From Leptothoe kymatousa TAU-MAC 1615 (GTDB taxonomy: Bacteria > Cyanobacteriota > Cyanobacteriia > Phormidesmidales > Phormidesmidaceae), in the NCBI RefSeq assembly GCF_018739865.1, contig NZ_JADOER010000009.1, forward strand, positions 124,001-188,000: a DNA stretch of 64,000 nt, written 5' to 3'. Below are positions 8,515-18,839 of this stretch, piece by piece (position 1 is the first letter of the stretch; every line of letters begins with the position of its first letter). A model generated the notes under the pieces. It was given only the letters and a program-made list of their open reading frames with translations. It was not told the origin of the DNA and searched no databases. A program made the translations under genes and the position numbers.

Positions 8515-11088
8515 ATGGCTCAGTCGTCTGCAGAAAGCACGTTGGCCCGCTTGTCCCAGGGCACCACACCCGGGCGCCTCAAGTCTCAGGTTCGCCATTT
8601 AACGAAGCCTAGATTTATCGAGCTGCTGGAACTGATCATTCAAGAGTTTGAGTATTTTCTCAAAGCCATCAATCTGATCAATAACCAGTCCCTGGAAACG
8701 CTCCTGGAAGAGCTACTGGAGGCCTTCACGCTTAAAATTGGGCAGATTTTAAAGGCAGACCGCACCACAATTTTTATTGTGGACAATGAAAATAAAGAGC
8801 TGTGGTCGAAAATTGCCCAGGGGGAAGGGGAAAAGGCCGTTGAGATTCGTATTCCCATCGGTAAGGGGATTGCCGGGTATGTGGCAGAAACCCGCAAAAC
8901 CCTCAATATTCCTAACGCCTACGACGACCCCAGATTTAACCGAGCTACCGATAAGGAAACCGGGTATCGCACCAAGAACATTCTCTGCATGCCGATTTTT
9001 AGCAATGGGGAAAATGCTGTTGCGGTGGTGCAGCTGCTCAATAAAATTGGCGACGATCGCTTTACCCTGGAGGATGAAAAGGAGTTTGAATCCTTTGCGA
9101 GTTCCATCGGTGTGCTGCTAGAGAGCTGTAATTCTTTTTACACAGCGGCCCGCACCCAAAAAGGCCTAAACGCTTTGCTCAACGCCATTTCGTCCATGGA
9201 GCAAAGTTTGGAACTAGAGGTGACCCTGCAATCGGTTATGGCCGAAGCGCGCAAGCTGATGCAGGCGGATCGCAGCACCCTGTGGATTATCGATGGCAAT
9301 GAGCTGTGGTCCAAGGTGCGCAATGCCGATGGTAGCCAAATGATTGAGCTGCGCCAGGCCATCGACGAAGACAGCATTGTGGGCTATGTGGCCTTTACCG
9401 GTGAAACGCTGAATATTGCTGATGCCTATAAGGATGATCGATTTGATCGCTCGGCGGACGATCGCACTGGCTATGTCACCCGCAGCATTTTGTGCATGCC
9501 CGTGTTTAATTCCTCTGGACAGCGCATTGGCGTCAGCCAGCTGATCAACAAAGCCCAAGGTCCCTTTACCCGCTCCGATGAATCGTTTATGCGGGCATTT
9601 AACATCCAGGCGGGCATCGCCCTGGAAAATGCCCAGCTGTATGAAAGCGTCTTGCTGGAAAAGCAGTATCAGAAAGATATCCTCCAAAGCCTCTCTGACG
9701 CGGTTATTTCCACCGACATGGGCGGACGCATCGTCACCATTAATGAAGCCGCCCTGGAGCTATTGGGGTGCCCCATGGAAGGCATGGCCGCCAGTGGCCA
9801 GTCGGCGGAAGAGGTCAAGCATGCCTGGGAGGAAGCCCTGCTGGGTCGTTTGGTGTGGGAGGTGATTCCCATCGAACAGCTGGATGACCGCCTGAAGGAC
9901 AGTTTGACTAAAGGGGCCCAGCATTATGTGCCGGAGCAAAATCTGCACGTGGCCATGGCCGACATTGAGGGCAGCCTGTCGCTGCTGATACCGGCCCAGC
10001 CTCGCCGCAGTGGTTCTGGCTTTGTGGATGAGCTCATGGGGCGAGATACCCAATTCAATTTGTGGGGTTTGGCCAACCAGGAACTCGATCCAGAGCTGGA
10101 TATCCATCAGTTTGAGCACAGCATCAATCTGACGGTGACGCCCCTAACGGACCCGAAGGGGGGCGTTCGCGGGGGCCTGGTGGTGCTAGAGGACATCAGC
10201 CAAGAAAAGCGGATGAAGACCACGTTGTACCGCTATATGACCCCCAGCGTGGCCGAACAGGTGATGGCCCTTGGGGAAGATTCTCTGATGGTGGGCAAAC
10301 GCCGCGATGTGACCGTGCTATTTTCGGATATTCGTGGCTACACCACACTGACGGAAAGCTTGGAAGCGTCCCAGGTGGTCTCCATGCTAAATGAGTATTT
10401 TGAAACCATGGTGGAGGCGGTGTTCAACCATGAAGGCACCCTGGATAAGTTTATTGGGGATGCCCTGATGGCCGTCTTTGGTGCGCCGCTGCCGTTGGAA
10501 AACCATAGCTGGTCGGCCATTCAATCTGCCTTAGACATGCGCCAACGGCTGGTGCGGTTTAACGAGCTCCGACGGGAAAAGAAGCAGCCGGAAATCAATA
10601 TTGGCATTGGCCTCAGCTCTGGTGAGGTGGTATCGGGCAACATTGGCTCCCACCGCAAAATGGAATATACGGTGATTGGGGATGGTGTGAACCTCAGTGC
10701 CCGGTTAGAAGGGGTGACCAAACAGTATGGCTGTGACATCGTCATGAGCGAATTCACCTATCGCCCCTGCCGGGAACTGGTTTGGGCGCGGGAGCTGGAC
10801 TTGACCCGAGTGAAGGGCAAGATGCAGCCGGTGAAAATCTATCAGCTAATTGGTAAGCGTTCTGAACCGCTCCTAGAGAAGCAGGAGGAGTTCCTATCGC
10901 TCTATCAGTTGGGTCGAAAAGCCTACACGTCCCAAGATTTTGAGCGGGCCCTGAAAATATTTACCAAGGCTCAAGCTATGGCCCCCAGGGATAAAGCTGT
11001 GGCAATTCACATCGGTCGCACCCATGGCTATTTGAAAAATCCACCCCCGGCCACGTGGGATGGCGTCTATGTGATGACCACGAAATAA
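8515..11088 (+). CDS. GAF-GAF-PAS class III adenylate cyclase (CyaB-type)
   Basis: 857 residues with the layout of Anabaena CyaB1/CyaB2: two tandem GAF domains (about 45-205 and 225-375), a PAS-like domain (about 385-560), a class III cyclase homology domain (about 590-780) and a short TPR-like tail. Both GAFs carry the cAMP-binding NK-F-DE signature (LLNKIGDDRFTLEDE; LINKAQGPFTRSDE). The cyclase has the metal aspartates in TVLFSDIRGYT and DKFIGDALMAVFG and the GDGVNLSARLE block. It is predicted to make cAMP and be autoregulated by cAMP through the GAFs; this is family knowledge, not shown here. Cytosolic, no transmembrane segment. cAMP often controls motility in cyanobacteria, and the PATAN regulator is about 2.3 kb upstream. 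Confidence 0.92.
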   Translation: MAQSSAESTLARLSQGTTPGRLKSQVRHLTKPRFIELLELIIQEFEYFLKAINLINNQSLETLLEELLEAFTLKIGQILKADRTTIFIVDNENKELWSKIAQGEGEKAVEIRIPIGKGIAGYVAETRKTLNIPNAYDDPRFNRATDKETGYRTKNILCMPIFSNGENAVAVVQLLNKIGDDRFTLEDEKEFESFASSIGVLLESCNSFYTAARTQKGLNALLNAISSMEQSLELEVTLQSVMAEARKLMQADRSTLWIIDGNELWSKVRNADGSQMIELRQAIDEDSIVGYVAFTGETLNIADAYKDDRFDRSADDRTGYVTRSILCMPVFNSSGQRIGVSQLINKAQGPFTRSDESFMRAFNIQAGIALENAQLYESVLLEKQYQKDILQSLSDAVISTDMGGRIVTINEAALELLGCPMEGMAASGQSAEEVKHAWEEALLGRLVWEVIPIEQLDDRLKDSLTKGAQHYVPEQNLHVAMADIEGSLSLLIPAQPRRSGSGFVDELMGRDTQFNLWGLANQELDPELDIHQFEHSINLTVTPLTDPKGGVRGGLVVLEDISQEKRMKTTLYRYMTPSVAEQVMALGEDSLMVGKRRDVTVLFSDIRGYTTLTESLEASQVVSMLNEYFETMVEAVFNHEGTLDKFIGDALMAVFGAPLPLENHSWSAIQSALDMRQRLVRFNELRREKKQPEINIGIGLSSGEVVSGNIGSHRKMEYTVIGDGVNLSARLEGVTKQYGCDIVMSEFTYRPCRELVWARELDLTRVKGKMQPVKIYQLIGKRSEPLLEKQEEFLSLYQLGRKAYTSQDFERALKIFTKAQAMAPRDKAVAIHIGRTHGYLKNPPPATWDGVYVMTTK

Positions 11089-11206
11089 CTGAATCTATCG
11101 GGCGGGATACCATGGCCCCACCGGGAAAAGGAAAACTCTTTGATGGTTAGGTAGAACCGCAGGTTGCCACGCTAAAATGAGCGATGCAATTTTTCTGGGT
11201 GATCCT

Positions 11207-11935
11207 ATGGCTGAGCGCAAAAAGCTCTACGAAGGCAAGGCAAAGATTCTCTACGCGACTGAAGATCCCAATGTGCTGGTGTCTTACTTTAAGGATGATG
11301 CCACGGCGTTTAATGCCCAGAAGCGGGGCACCATCGTCAATAAGGGCAAGATTAACAATGCGGTATCCACCCATCTGTTTCAGTTACTAGAGGCCGAGGG
11401 CATTCCCACCCACTGGCTCCAATCGCCCAACGAGCGGGAAATGTGGGTGAAACCGGTGACCATTGTGCCCCTGGAGGTGGTGGTGCGAAATTTGGCGGCG
11501 GGCAGTCTGTGTCGCCAGACAGGCTTAGGGCTGGGCACCGCGCTGACACCGCCCCTGGTGGAGTTTTACTACAAGAAAGATGAGCTGGGGGATCCGCTGC
11601 TGACCCGCGATCGCATCCGGGCAATGGCCATTGCCAGTGACGAGATTGTCCACCAGCTAGATACCCTGGCCCGCCGCATCAATCAAATTCTCATTGACTT
11701 TTTCAACGGCTGCAGCATTACCCTAGTCGACTTCAAACTGGAATTTGGCACCCTCACCGACGGCACCCTCGTCTTGGCCGATGAAATCAGCCCAGACACC
11801 TGTCGCCTATGGAATCAAAATGAAACTGACATAGCGCGCCGGGTGATGGACAAAGACCGATTCCGCCAGGATTTAGGCGATGTCGAGTCAGGCTATCAGC
11901 AAGTGTTAGATCGAATTCTGGCACACACAAATTAA
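11207..11935 (+). CDS. purC: Phosphoribosylaminoimidazole-succinocarboxamide (SAICAR) synthase
   Basis: Purine biosynthesis: joins aspartate to CAIR using ATP. The start MAERKKLYEGKAKILY at 11207 is the standard PurC N-terminus (KLYEGKAK binds ATP); the frame opens 10 codons earlier at 11177, but those residues are not conserved. Other family blocks are present: FKDDATAFNAQK, VPLEVVVRNLAAGSL, TLVDFKLEFG and LADEISPDTCRLW. About 242 residues is normal. It stands alone between the cyclase and the envelope block, so it is probably a single transcription unit. Confidence 0.96.
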   Translation: MAERKKLYEGKAKILYATEDPNVLVSYFKDDATAFNAQKRGTIVNKGKINNAVSTHLFQLLEAEGIPTHWLQSPNEREMWVKPVTIVPLEVVVRNLAAGSLCRQTGLGLGTALTPPLVEFYYKKDELGDPLLTRDRIRAMAIASDEIVHQLDTLARRINQILIDFFNGCSITLVDFKLEFGTLTDGTLVLADEISPDTCRLWNQNETDIARRVMDKDRFRQDLGDVESGYQQVLDRILAHTN

Positions 11936-12161
11936 GTATTGAGGGAGTCTGTGCGGTAGAATTTTGCAGAAAATAAAGTATTAAATTCTGTTCATGTTTT
12001 TCTGGTGTAGTCATCAGGCCACCGCAGAAAAACATCGGGAGCGCTGAAATTTCAGCTACAGCCCTTCAGACCGGATTTAGTGTATGTCATTAACAGAAGC
12101 TTGCTAAGTCAGTCTTGAGAGCTACTGTTCCCATGTGGTGTAAGGAGTACGTTTTCTGTCT

Positions 12162-14531
12162 ATGCGATTTTCGCCGACCCTATTGGCCTGTTGCACCGTT
12201 GCGACATTATTTAGCCTACCCGTGTTCGCATCAGAAGGGTCTGAGGTAGTTGAGACCTCAGCTCTTGCTGAGACCTCAGCGCCTGCTGAGACCTCAGCGC
12301 CTAACGCTGTGGTCAACGATAGTATTCCCACAGCAGAAGCTGCTCAATCTACCGAACAGTCAGTAGAGCACAATATTCCCGTTTCACCGGTGGTAGCAAC
12401 GGGCAATATTACAGCAGAAACTGCTCAGTCTAACGAACAGCTACACGACATTCCCATTCCAGCCGTCGCCACCAGTAATGTCGTCAACTCTGGCGAGCCT
12501 CAGTTTTCCAAACCGGCTGATGAGCCCCTGCTGGCCCAACAAACCATCGATGTCGAACCGGCGGAACCGGCTGCTGAACCATCTGAAGAAAGCCGTGAAG
12601 ACGCCCTACAACGCCTGCTAGAGGGCATTGACAATCCACCGGAGGCACCGGCGTCGGAAGCCCCACCAACGGACTCACCGGACACCGCAGAGCCCCCCAG
12701 CGACGACACTATTGTCGAAGAGGCACCGGCGGAAGAATCGGAAGAAGACGTCCAGGTCCTAGTGGCAGAGCTGGACGTGGTCACCCTAGACGGTAGCCCC
12801 CTAGATCCGTTCCTAGAGGATGTTGTCTATCAGGCCATTACCCTGCGTCCCGGGCGCGCAGCTACCCGTACCCAGCTCCAGGAAGACATCAACAACGTCT
12901 TTGCCACTGGATATTTTGGCAATGTTAGGGCCAGACCCGACGATACCGATCTAGGGGTGCGGGTCACCTTTGGCGTAGAACCCAATCCGATTCTCACTGG
13001 CGTTGACATCCGCACCGATGGCGCCGAAAGTGTACTCCCCGAAGAAAAGATTGACGAAATCTTTGGAGACCAATACGGCAGCATCCTCAACCTGATTGAT
13101 TTTCAGGATGGCATTTTAGAGCTAAACGAGTGGTATCGCTCCCAGGGCTACGTCCTAGCCCAGGTGACGGCGGCTCCCCAGGTTTCAGATACGGGGGTGG
13201 CCACCCTGATTGTGGCCGAAGGGGTGATCGAATCCATCGAAGTGCGCTACATCGACGAAGATGGCAACAGCGTTGTCGATGGGGAGCCGGTGGATGGTAA
13301 AACCCGCCCATTTATCGTCACTCGAGAATTTGAAACTCAGCCAGGGGATGTTTTTCGCCAAGACAACATCCAGGAAGACCTACAGCGGGTGTTTGGCCTC
13401 GGCATTTTTGATGACGTTCGCCTTTCCCTAGATCCCGGTGATGAGGATCCGCGCAAGGTGAAAGTCGTGGTCAACATCGATGAAGCCAGCACCGGCTCTG
13501 TCGGCGCCGCTGTGGGCTTTAACCTCACCGGCGATGTGTTTGGTAGCGTCAGCTATCAACAGGACAACCTGGGGGGCAATAACCACAGCTTACGGACGGA
13601 ACTACAGCTGAGCGAAAGAGACTTGTTGTTTGATGTCTCCTTCACTGACCCCTGGATTGCCGGTGACCCTTACCGCACCTCCTACACCGTCAATGGATTT
13701 AACCGACGGTCCATTTCTCTTATCTTTGATGGTGGCGATACCGACATTGACCTGCCCAACGGCGATACCCCTCGGGTAAATCGTTTGGGTGGTGGCGTGT
13801 CCTTTGGCCGTCCCCTGGACAATGGCTGGAGTGGTTCCGTCGGGGTGGAATATCAGCGCATCTCCATTCGCGATAGCGATGGAGACCTGTCGCCAGAGGA
13901 CAGCCTAGGCAACGATTTAAGTTTCAGCGGCGATGGCAAAGACGATTTGCTGAGCGTGCCCTTTAGCTTGGTCTGGGACCAGCGTAATAACCCGGTTGCC
14001 CCCACCAGTGGTAGCCTGCTGCGCCTGGGGACAGAACAAACCATTCCCGTGGGTAAAGGCTCCATCTTCTTCAATCGCGTCCGGGCCAGCTATAGCCGCT
14101 ATATTCCGGTGAATTTACTGCGCTTTGGCGATGGTCCCCAAGCCCTTGCCCTCAATATTCAAGGGGGTACGGTGCTGGGCGACTTACCTCCCTATGAGGC
14201 CTTTTCCTTGGGGGGCACCAATTCGGTGCGGGGCTTTGATGAGGGTGAGTTGGGTTCTGGTCGTTCCTTTGCCCAGGCCACGGCGGAATATCGCTTCCCC
14301 CTATTTACCTCCTTCTTGGGTGGGGCCTTGTTTGTGGACTATGGCACAGACTTAGGCACCGGGGACGACGTGCCCGGTAACCCAGCCGAAATTCGTGGCA
14401 AGCCCGGCAATGGCTTTGGCTATGGCGCGGGTATTCGTGTGCAAACCCCTCTAGGAGCGCTGCGCCTTGACTACGGCTTTAGCGATGAAGGGGATGGCCG
14501 CATTCACTTTGGTATTGGAGAGCGCTTCTAA
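12162..14531 (+). CDS. bamA: BamA/Omp85 outer-membrane assembly factor
   Basis: 789 residues. A signal peptide ([20 protein letters not shown]) is followed by a long acidic, Pro/Glu/Ala-rich linker (about 25-200) that is low complexity and partly repeated (ETSA units near 12250-12300). Next come POTRA domains (for example [31 protein letters not shown] and ESIEVRYI) and a C-terminal beta-barrel ending FGIGERF, with terminal Phe. The barrel has the conserved [10 protein letters not shown] motif (lid loop VRGF). It inserts beta-barrel proteins into the outer membrane. The stop overlaps the next start (TAATG), so lpxC is probably translationally coupled. The gene order bamA-lpxC-fabZ-lpxA-lpxB is typical of cyanobacteria. 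Confidence 0.95.
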   Translation: MRFSPTLLACCTVATLFSLPVFASEGSEVVETSALAETSAPAETSAPNAVVNDSIPTAEAAQSTEQSVEHNIPVSPVVATGNITAETAQSNEQLHDIPIPAVATSNVVNSGEPQFSKPADEPLLAQQTIDVEPAEPAAEPSEESREDALQRLLEGIDNPPEAPASEAPPTDSPDTAEPPSDDTIVEEAPAEESEEDVQVLVAELDVVTLDGSPLDPFLEDVVYQAITLRPGRAATRTQLQEDINNVFATGYFGNVRARPDDTDLGVRVTFGVEPNPILTGVDIRTDGAESVLPEEKIDEIFGDQYGSILNLIDFQDGILELNEWYRSQGYVLAQVTAAPQVSDTGVATLIVAEGVIESIEVRYIDEDGNSVVDGEPVDGKTRPFIVTREFETQPGDVFRQDNIQEDLQRVFGLGIFDDVRLSLDPGDEDPRKVKVVVNIDEASTGSVGAAVGFNLTGDVFGSVSYQQDNLGGNNHSLRTELQLSERDLLFDVSFTDPWIAGDPYRTSYTVNGFNRRSISLIFDGGDTDIDLPNGDTPRVNRLGGGVSFGRPLDNGWSGSVGVEYQRISIRDSDGDLSPEDSLGNDLSFSGDGKDDLLSVPFSLVWDQRNNPVAPTSGSLLRLGTEQTIPVGKGSIFFNRVRASYSRYIPVNLLRFGDGPQALALNIQGGTVLGDLPPYEAFSLGGTNSVRGFDEGELGSGRSFAQATAEYRFPLFTSFLGGALFVDYGTDLGTGDDVPGNPAEIRGKPGNGFGYGAGIRVQTPLGALRLDYGFSDEGDGRIHFGIGERF

Positions 14532-15412
14532 TGGCGGCCCTAGGCATGCAGCACACCCTGGCGACTCCGGTCACCTGCCAGGGAATCGGGCTGCATTTAG
14601 GTCAAACAACGCAAGTCACCATCAAACCTGCGGCAGTCAATAGCGATCGCACATTTGTGCGCACTGATTTAGGCTCCACTGCCATTCCAGCGGCGGTGGC
14701 GGCGGTGAATCAAACCCAGCTATCCACCCAGCTGGGTGGCTCCGACGGGGCCCAGGTGCGCACAGTGGAACATATCCTGGCGGCACTATGGGCCGCAGGT
14801 GTTGACAACGCTTGCATTGAAATCGATGGGCCAGAAGTCCCCTTAATGGATGGCTCAGCCGCAGACTGGAGCACCCAAATTCAAGCGGTGGGCACCGTTG
14901 AACAAACCGCCCCAAAAACCTTGCCTGAGCTGTCAGAGCCCATTGTTGTGCGCGAGGGTGATGCCTATGTGCTGGCCGTGCCCGCATCGCAGCTGCGCTT
15001 TAGCTATGGCATTGATTTTCCAGTAGCGGCCATTGGCAACCAGTGGCATAGCTGGTCTCCCAATGATGGAGACTTTTTTGAACTGGTGGCACCGGCTCGC
15101 ACCTTTGCCATGGCGCACCAAATTGAAGGATTGCGATCTCAGGGACTAATCAAGGGAGGCAGCCTAGAAAACGCCCTCGTTTGCGACCAACAAGGCTGGC
15201 TTAACCCTCCCCTGAGATTTCCAAATGAACCGGCACGTCATAAACTTTTAGACTTAGTAGGGGATCTCAGTTTATTAGGTGTTCTCCCTACGATGCATGT
15301 GACCGCTTATCGCGCAAGTCACAATTTGCACGTGCAGTTAGCTCGCCAGTTAGCGACTGCCTGTGTTGCAGATGTGTTGGCATCCAAAACACATTCCAGA
15401 TTGTCCCTGTAG
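14531..15412 (+). CDS. lpxC: UDP-3-O-acyl-N-acetylglucosamine deacetylase
   Basis: Committed, zinc-dependent step of lipid A synthesis. Motifs: CQGIGLHLG near the N-terminus, the zinc histidine in [16 protein letters not shown], the conserved VPLMDGSA loop, [18 protein letters not shown], and [14 protein letters not shown], which supplies the second zinc His and Asp. 293 residues, normal size. The start overlaps the bamA stop by one base. Followed by fabZ after a short gap, in the same operon. Confidence 0.96.
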   Translation: MAALGMQHTLATPVTCQGIGLHLGQTTQVTIKPAAVNSDRTFVRTDLGSTAIPAAVAAVNQTQLSTQLGGSDGAQVRTVEHILAALWAAGVDNACIEIDGPEVPLMDGSAADWSTQIQAVGTVEQTAPKTLPELSEPIVVREGDAYVLAVPASQLRFSYGIDFPVAAIGNQWHSWSPNDGDFFELVAPARTFAMAHQIEGLRSQGLIKGGSLENALVCDQQGWLNPPLRFPNEPARHKLLDLVGDLSLLGVLPTMHVTAYRASHNLHVQLARQLATACVADVLASKTHSRLSL

Positions 15413-15498
15413 TTTTTCTCTACAGGAAAAACAATTCTTGATGTGGACTAGGTTTAATGAGCCGAAAACACCTACGCCGTTGCTGTCAAAAAAAGTCT

Positions 15499-16002
15499 AT
15501 GGCCACCATCATTGAAGATAAAACACATACTAATCAAGAGTCTCAACCGGCTAATGCCGAGCAAGATTCCCCTATAACCCTCACCCTAGAACAAATCCAA
15601 GAACTCCTTCCCCACCGCTATCCCTTTGCCCTAGTGGATCGCATCATTGACTATGTTCCTGGCAAACAGGCAGTCGGCCTAAAAAATGTCACGTTCAATG
15701 AACCCCACTTTCAAGGACACTTTCCTGGGCGTCCCATTATGCCAGGGGTGCTGATTGTGGAAGCCATGGCTCAAGTTGGTGGCATTGTGCTAACTCAAAT
15801 GCCTGGTGTTAATGGCCTATGCATGTTTGCGGGCATCGACAAAGTTCGTTTTCGCCGTCCGGTTGTGCCGGGTGACCAGCTGGTCATCACAACAGAATTG
15901 CTCAGTGTACGCGGGCTAAAATTCGGCAAAATGCAAGCCAAAGCCGAGGTCGATGGTCAACTCGCGTGCGAAGGCACCCTTATGTTTTCTGTGGTTGAAT
16001 AA
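15499..16002 (+). CDS. fabZ: 3-hydroxyacyl-ACP dehydratase FabZ
   Basis: Hot-dog fold dehydratase of fatty-acid elongation that also supplies acyl chains for lipid A. Catalytic His in [13 protein letters not shown] and catalytic Glu in [13 protein letters not shown], with [14 protein letters not shown] between. Two starts are possible: ATG 15457 gives 14 extra, poorly conserved basic residues; ATG 15499 (MATIIEDKT) gives about 167 residues, closer to the family. The sequence downstream runs straight into lpxA with a 10-bp gap. Confidence 0.95.
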   Translation: MATIIEDKTHTNQESQPANAEQDSPITLTLEQIQELLPHRYPFALVDRIIDYVPGKQAVGLKNVTFNEPHFQGHFPGRPIMPGVLIVEAMAQVGGIVLTQMPGVNGLCMFAGIDKVRFRRPVVPGDQLVITTELLSVRGLKFGKMQAKAEVDGQLACEGTLMFSVVE

Positions 16003-16012
16003 AACGGAACCA

Positions 16013-16840
16013 ATGCTCCCAACTGCTCTGATTCACCCTACGGCGGTCATCCATCCGAGGGCCCAAGTTCATCCCAGTGTTAAAGTGGGCCCCTACGCCG
16101 TGATTGGGGAAAAAGTTAGCGTTGGCAAGGACAGTGAAATTGGTTCCCACGTAGTGCTCGATGGTCACACCGAGATTGGTAAACGCAATCGCATCTTTAC
16201 TGGGGCCGCGATTGGTCTAGAACCACAAGACCTAAAATACGATGGGTCCGAAAGCTTGGTGTCCATCGGCGATGACAACAATCTTCGCGAATATGTCACA
16301 ATCAATCGCCCCACAAGGTTTGGTGAGATTACCCGTTTAGGCCATGGCAATTTGTTGATGGCCTATGCCCATGTGGCCCACAACTGTGTGATTCAAGACA
16401 ATGTGATTATCGCCAATTCTGTTGCCCTGGCCGGCCACGTCCATATCGAATCCAATGTCCGCATCAGTGGTCTAGTGGGGATTCATCAATTTGTACACAT
16501 TGGCCGTCACGCCATGATAGGAGGCATGAGCCGGATTGAGCGGGATGCCCCCCCCTACATGATGATAGAGGGCAATCCATCCCGGGTGCGCGGGCTCAAT
16601 CAGGTGGGTCTGAAACGCTCCGGCATCGGCGATTTAGAATCGGGGCGCGTATATACGGGGCTCAAGCAAGCCTATCGCCTGCTCTATCGGTCGGGGCTGA
16701 CCTTTAGCGAGGCCCTCGACAAATTAGAGTCTGTTGCCAACAACGAGTACGTGCAACATCTCCATAGGTTTTTAGTGGCGTCTCAACAGCCGGGGCGGCG
16801 AGGGGTGATTCCAGGGCGACATGTCCCGTCGCGTCACTAA
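16013..16840 (+). CDS. lpxA: Acyl-ACP--UDP-N-acetylglucosamine O-acyltransferase
   Basis: First acylation of UDP-GlcNAc in lipid A synthesis. The protein is a left-handed beta-helix built of hexapeptide repeats (IHPTAVIHPRAQVHPSVKVG and on), with the catalytic His region AHNCVIQDNVIIANS and the conserved GLVGIHQFVHIGRHAMIGG. About 275 residues from the ATG at 16013 (MLPTALIHPTA); the frame extends upstream into fabZ, but those residues are not family-like. Its 3' end may overlap the first possible lpxB start by 20 bp. Confidence 0.95.
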   Translation: MLPTALIHPTAVIHPRAQVHPSVKVGPYAVIGEKVSVGKDSEIGSHVVLDGHTEIGKRNRIFTGAAIGLEPQDLKYDGSESLVSIGDDNNLREYVTINRPTRFGEITRLGHGNLLMAYAHVAHNCVIQDNVIIANSVALAGHVHIESNVRISGLVGIHQFVHIGRHAMIGGMSRIERDAPPYMMIEGNPSRVRGLNQVGLKRSGIGDLESGRVYTGLKQAYRLLYRSGLTFSEALDKLESVANNEYVQHLHRFLVASQQPGRRGVIPGRHVPSRH

Positions 16841-16871
16841 GGTCCCGCCAGTTCTAGCATCTGCTTCTACC

Positions 16872-18107
16872 ATGCAGTCTACCGATATTAGTTGGTCCCG
16901 TCCTGTGCGGGTATTTATTCACACCGGGGAAGTCTCTGGCGATTTGCAGGGCAGTTTCTTAGTGGAAGGGCTCAAACGTCAGGCATCTGAGCGTGGCCTG
17001 GCGATTGAAATTAGTGCCATGGGGGGACAGCGCATGGCCGCCGCTGGAGCCACCCTAATTGGGGATACGGTGCCCGTTAGCTCCATTGGCCTGTTTGAAG
17101 CATTGCCCCATGCGGCGGCGGCCCTCAAACTACAGCGCAGGGCTAAACAACATTTGACGGAAACCCCACCAGATGTGGTGGTGCTCATTGACTACATGGG
17201 TCCCAATGTGGGCATCGGCAAATTTATCCGTCGTCACTATCCCACCACCCCCATTGCCTATTTTATTGCTCCCCAGCTCTGGGTATGGGCCATGATGCCC
17301 GGTGATACGGACAAGATTTTGTCCATTGCCGATCGGGTTTTAGCAATTTTTCCAGGGGAAGCAAAATACTACAGAGACAGGGGGGGCCAGGTGACCTGGG
17401 TGGGGCATCCCCTGCTGGATAAGTTTGCGGACTATTCTCCAGTCGAAGCGAAACGCGACGCGCGCCAACAGTTAGCCATTGCGGCTGACGCAACGGTGAT
17501 CACGCTGCTGCCTGCGTCTCGGCCCCAGGAGCTCACCTATGTAGTACCGATCATATTCACGGCAGCCCAACAGCTACAGGCCCAACTGCCGCAACTACAG
17601 TTCCTGGTGCCCCTGGCTAGGGATACGTTTCGTGAACCCCTGGAACAGGCGATGCAAGCCTACGGTCTAAAGGGACAGGTGGTCGCACAAGAGGATCAAC
17701 TTCTGGCGATCGCAGCTGCGGATTTAGCCATTACCAAGTCGGGCACTGCCAATCTAGAAATTGCCCTGATGGATGTGCCCCAGGTGGTGATGTACCGCTT
17801 AAATCGGATTACGGCTTGGGTCGCAGAATTCCTACTCAAGTTCTCGGCTGACTATGTTTCACCTGTGAATTTGGTCAACATGGAGTCGATTGTGCCGGAG
17901 TTTGTACAGTGGGACGCAACTCCGGACGCCATCAGCCAAGTGGCGCTAAATCTGTTGAACGATCCGGATCAGCGGCAGAAAATGCTGGAGGGCTACAAAA
18001 CAATGCGACAGCAGTTAGGCACCGTAGGTGTTTGCGATCGCACTGCAAATGAAATTCTAGATTTAGCCATCAGTAAGGCAAATAACCTTACCGAATATAG
18101 TGCCTGA
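16872..18107 (+). CDS. lpxB: Lipid-A-disaccharide synthase
   Basis: GT-B glycosyltransferase that makes the beta-1,6 lipid A disaccharide. The start region has VFIHTGEVSGDLQG. The core has VVVLIDYMGPNVGIG, the Rossmann segment ITLLPASRPQEL and the donor-site motif TKSGTANLEIALMDVPQVVMYR. Starts at ATG 16821 (overlapping lpxA) or ATG 16872 (MQSTDISWSRPVRVFIH); I prefer the latter because the first 17 residues look like random read-through of the lpxA end. The cluster lacks lpxD here. Last gene of the envelope operon. Confidence 0.95.
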   Translation: MQSTDISWSRPVRVFIHTGEVSGDLQGSFLVEGLKRQASERGLAIEISAMGGQRMAAAGATLIGDTVPVSSIGLFEALPHAAAALKLQRRAKQHLTETPPDVVVLIDYMGPNVGIGKFIRRHYPTTPIAYFIAPQLWVWAMMPGDTDKILSIADRVLAIFPGEAKYYRDRGGQVTWVGHPLLDKFADYSPVEAKRDARQQLAIAADATVITLLPASRPQELTYVVPIIFTAAQQLQAQLPQLQFLVPLARDTFREPLEQAMQAYGLKGQVVAQEDQLLAIAAADLAITKSGTANLEIALMDVPQVVMYRLNRITAWVAEFLLKFSADYVSPVNLVNMESIVPEFVQWDATPDAISQVALNLLNDPDQRQKMLEGYKTMRQQLGTVGVCDRTANEILDLAISKANNLTEYSA

Positions 18108-18161
18108 TTTAGGACCCGAGCAGGGTAACATGCGTCTGAGGAAGCGTAGGGGAGAAAACGC

Positions 18162-18827
18162 GTGAACATTACCGAATTATTTGTGAGAGGCGGCGTGGCC
18201 ATGTGGCCCCTGCTAGTCCTTTCAGTGATTGCTCTCGGCACCATTATGGAACGCATCTGGTTCTGGTCTCGCATCATTACCCGTGAGCGAGAAGTTGCCG
18301 GTCGAGTATTAGAAGCCGCGCGGCGCGAATGGACCGCCGCCACAGAGATTGCCCAGCGGGCTCACCGACTACCCATGGGTCGTTTTCTCTATGCCGCCCT
18401 CAAGCTAAAAGATCAAGAGCCCGAAGTCTTTCGCTTAGCCCTAGAAACCGCCGCCAACGAAGAACTCGCCGCCATGCGTCGCGGTGACAAAGTCCTCGAA
18501 CTGGTGATTGCCGTTTCTCCGATGTTGGGCCTACTGGGCACTGTCCTGGGTCTCATGAGCTCCCTTGGTTCATTAGACCTGAATGATTTAGCCATTGGTA
18601 GTGCCACCAGCGGTGCCGCTGCCGGTATTGGTCAGTCCCTTCTCACCACTGCCACCGGATTAATCATCGCCATTGTCAGTCTGATGTTTTATCGACTGTT
18701 CCAAGGCTTAGTCTTTGGTCAGGCAAAAGTCTTTCGCCAGTCAGGTAGTGAGTTAGAGCTGCTTTACCGTCAGGCTTGGTCCTTAAGCAACGGTAAACCG
18801 AGCGAACTGGGTATGTCGGTCAACTAG
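18162..18827 (+). CDS. exbB: MotA/TolQ/ExbB proton channel family protein
   Basis: 221 residues with an N-terminal transmembrane helix (MWPLLVLSVIALGTIMERIW), a cytoplasmic domain, and two further helices (VIAVSPMLGLLGTVLGLM; GIGQSLLTTATGLIIAIVSLMF). The GLLGTVLGL and LLTTATGL motifs define the ExbB/TolQ family. It starts with GTG at 18162. With the ExbD partner 12 bp downstream it forms the inner-membrane proton-motive-force complex that energises TonB-dependent uptake or envelope processes. No tonB or receptor gene is nearby, so the substrate is unknown. Confidence 0.9.
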   Translation: MNITELFVRGGVAMWPLLVLSVIALGTIMERIWFWSRIITREREVAGRVLEAARREWTAATEIAQRAHRLPMGRFLYAALKLKDQEPEVFRLALETAANEELAAMRRGDKVLELVIAVSPMLGLLGTVLGLMSSLGSLDLNDLAIGSATSGAAAGIGQSLLTTATGLIIAIVSLMFYRLFQGLVFGQAKVFRQSGSELELLYRQAWSLSNGKPSELGMSVN

Positions 18828-18839
18828 GATCTAAGCAAT

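Noticed and set aside
12162..14531. BamA as the TpsB partner of the adhesin
   Set aside because: It has several POTRA-like domains and BamA synteny with lpxC/fabZ/lpxA/lpxB; TpsB proteins have a different plug helix and two POTRAs.
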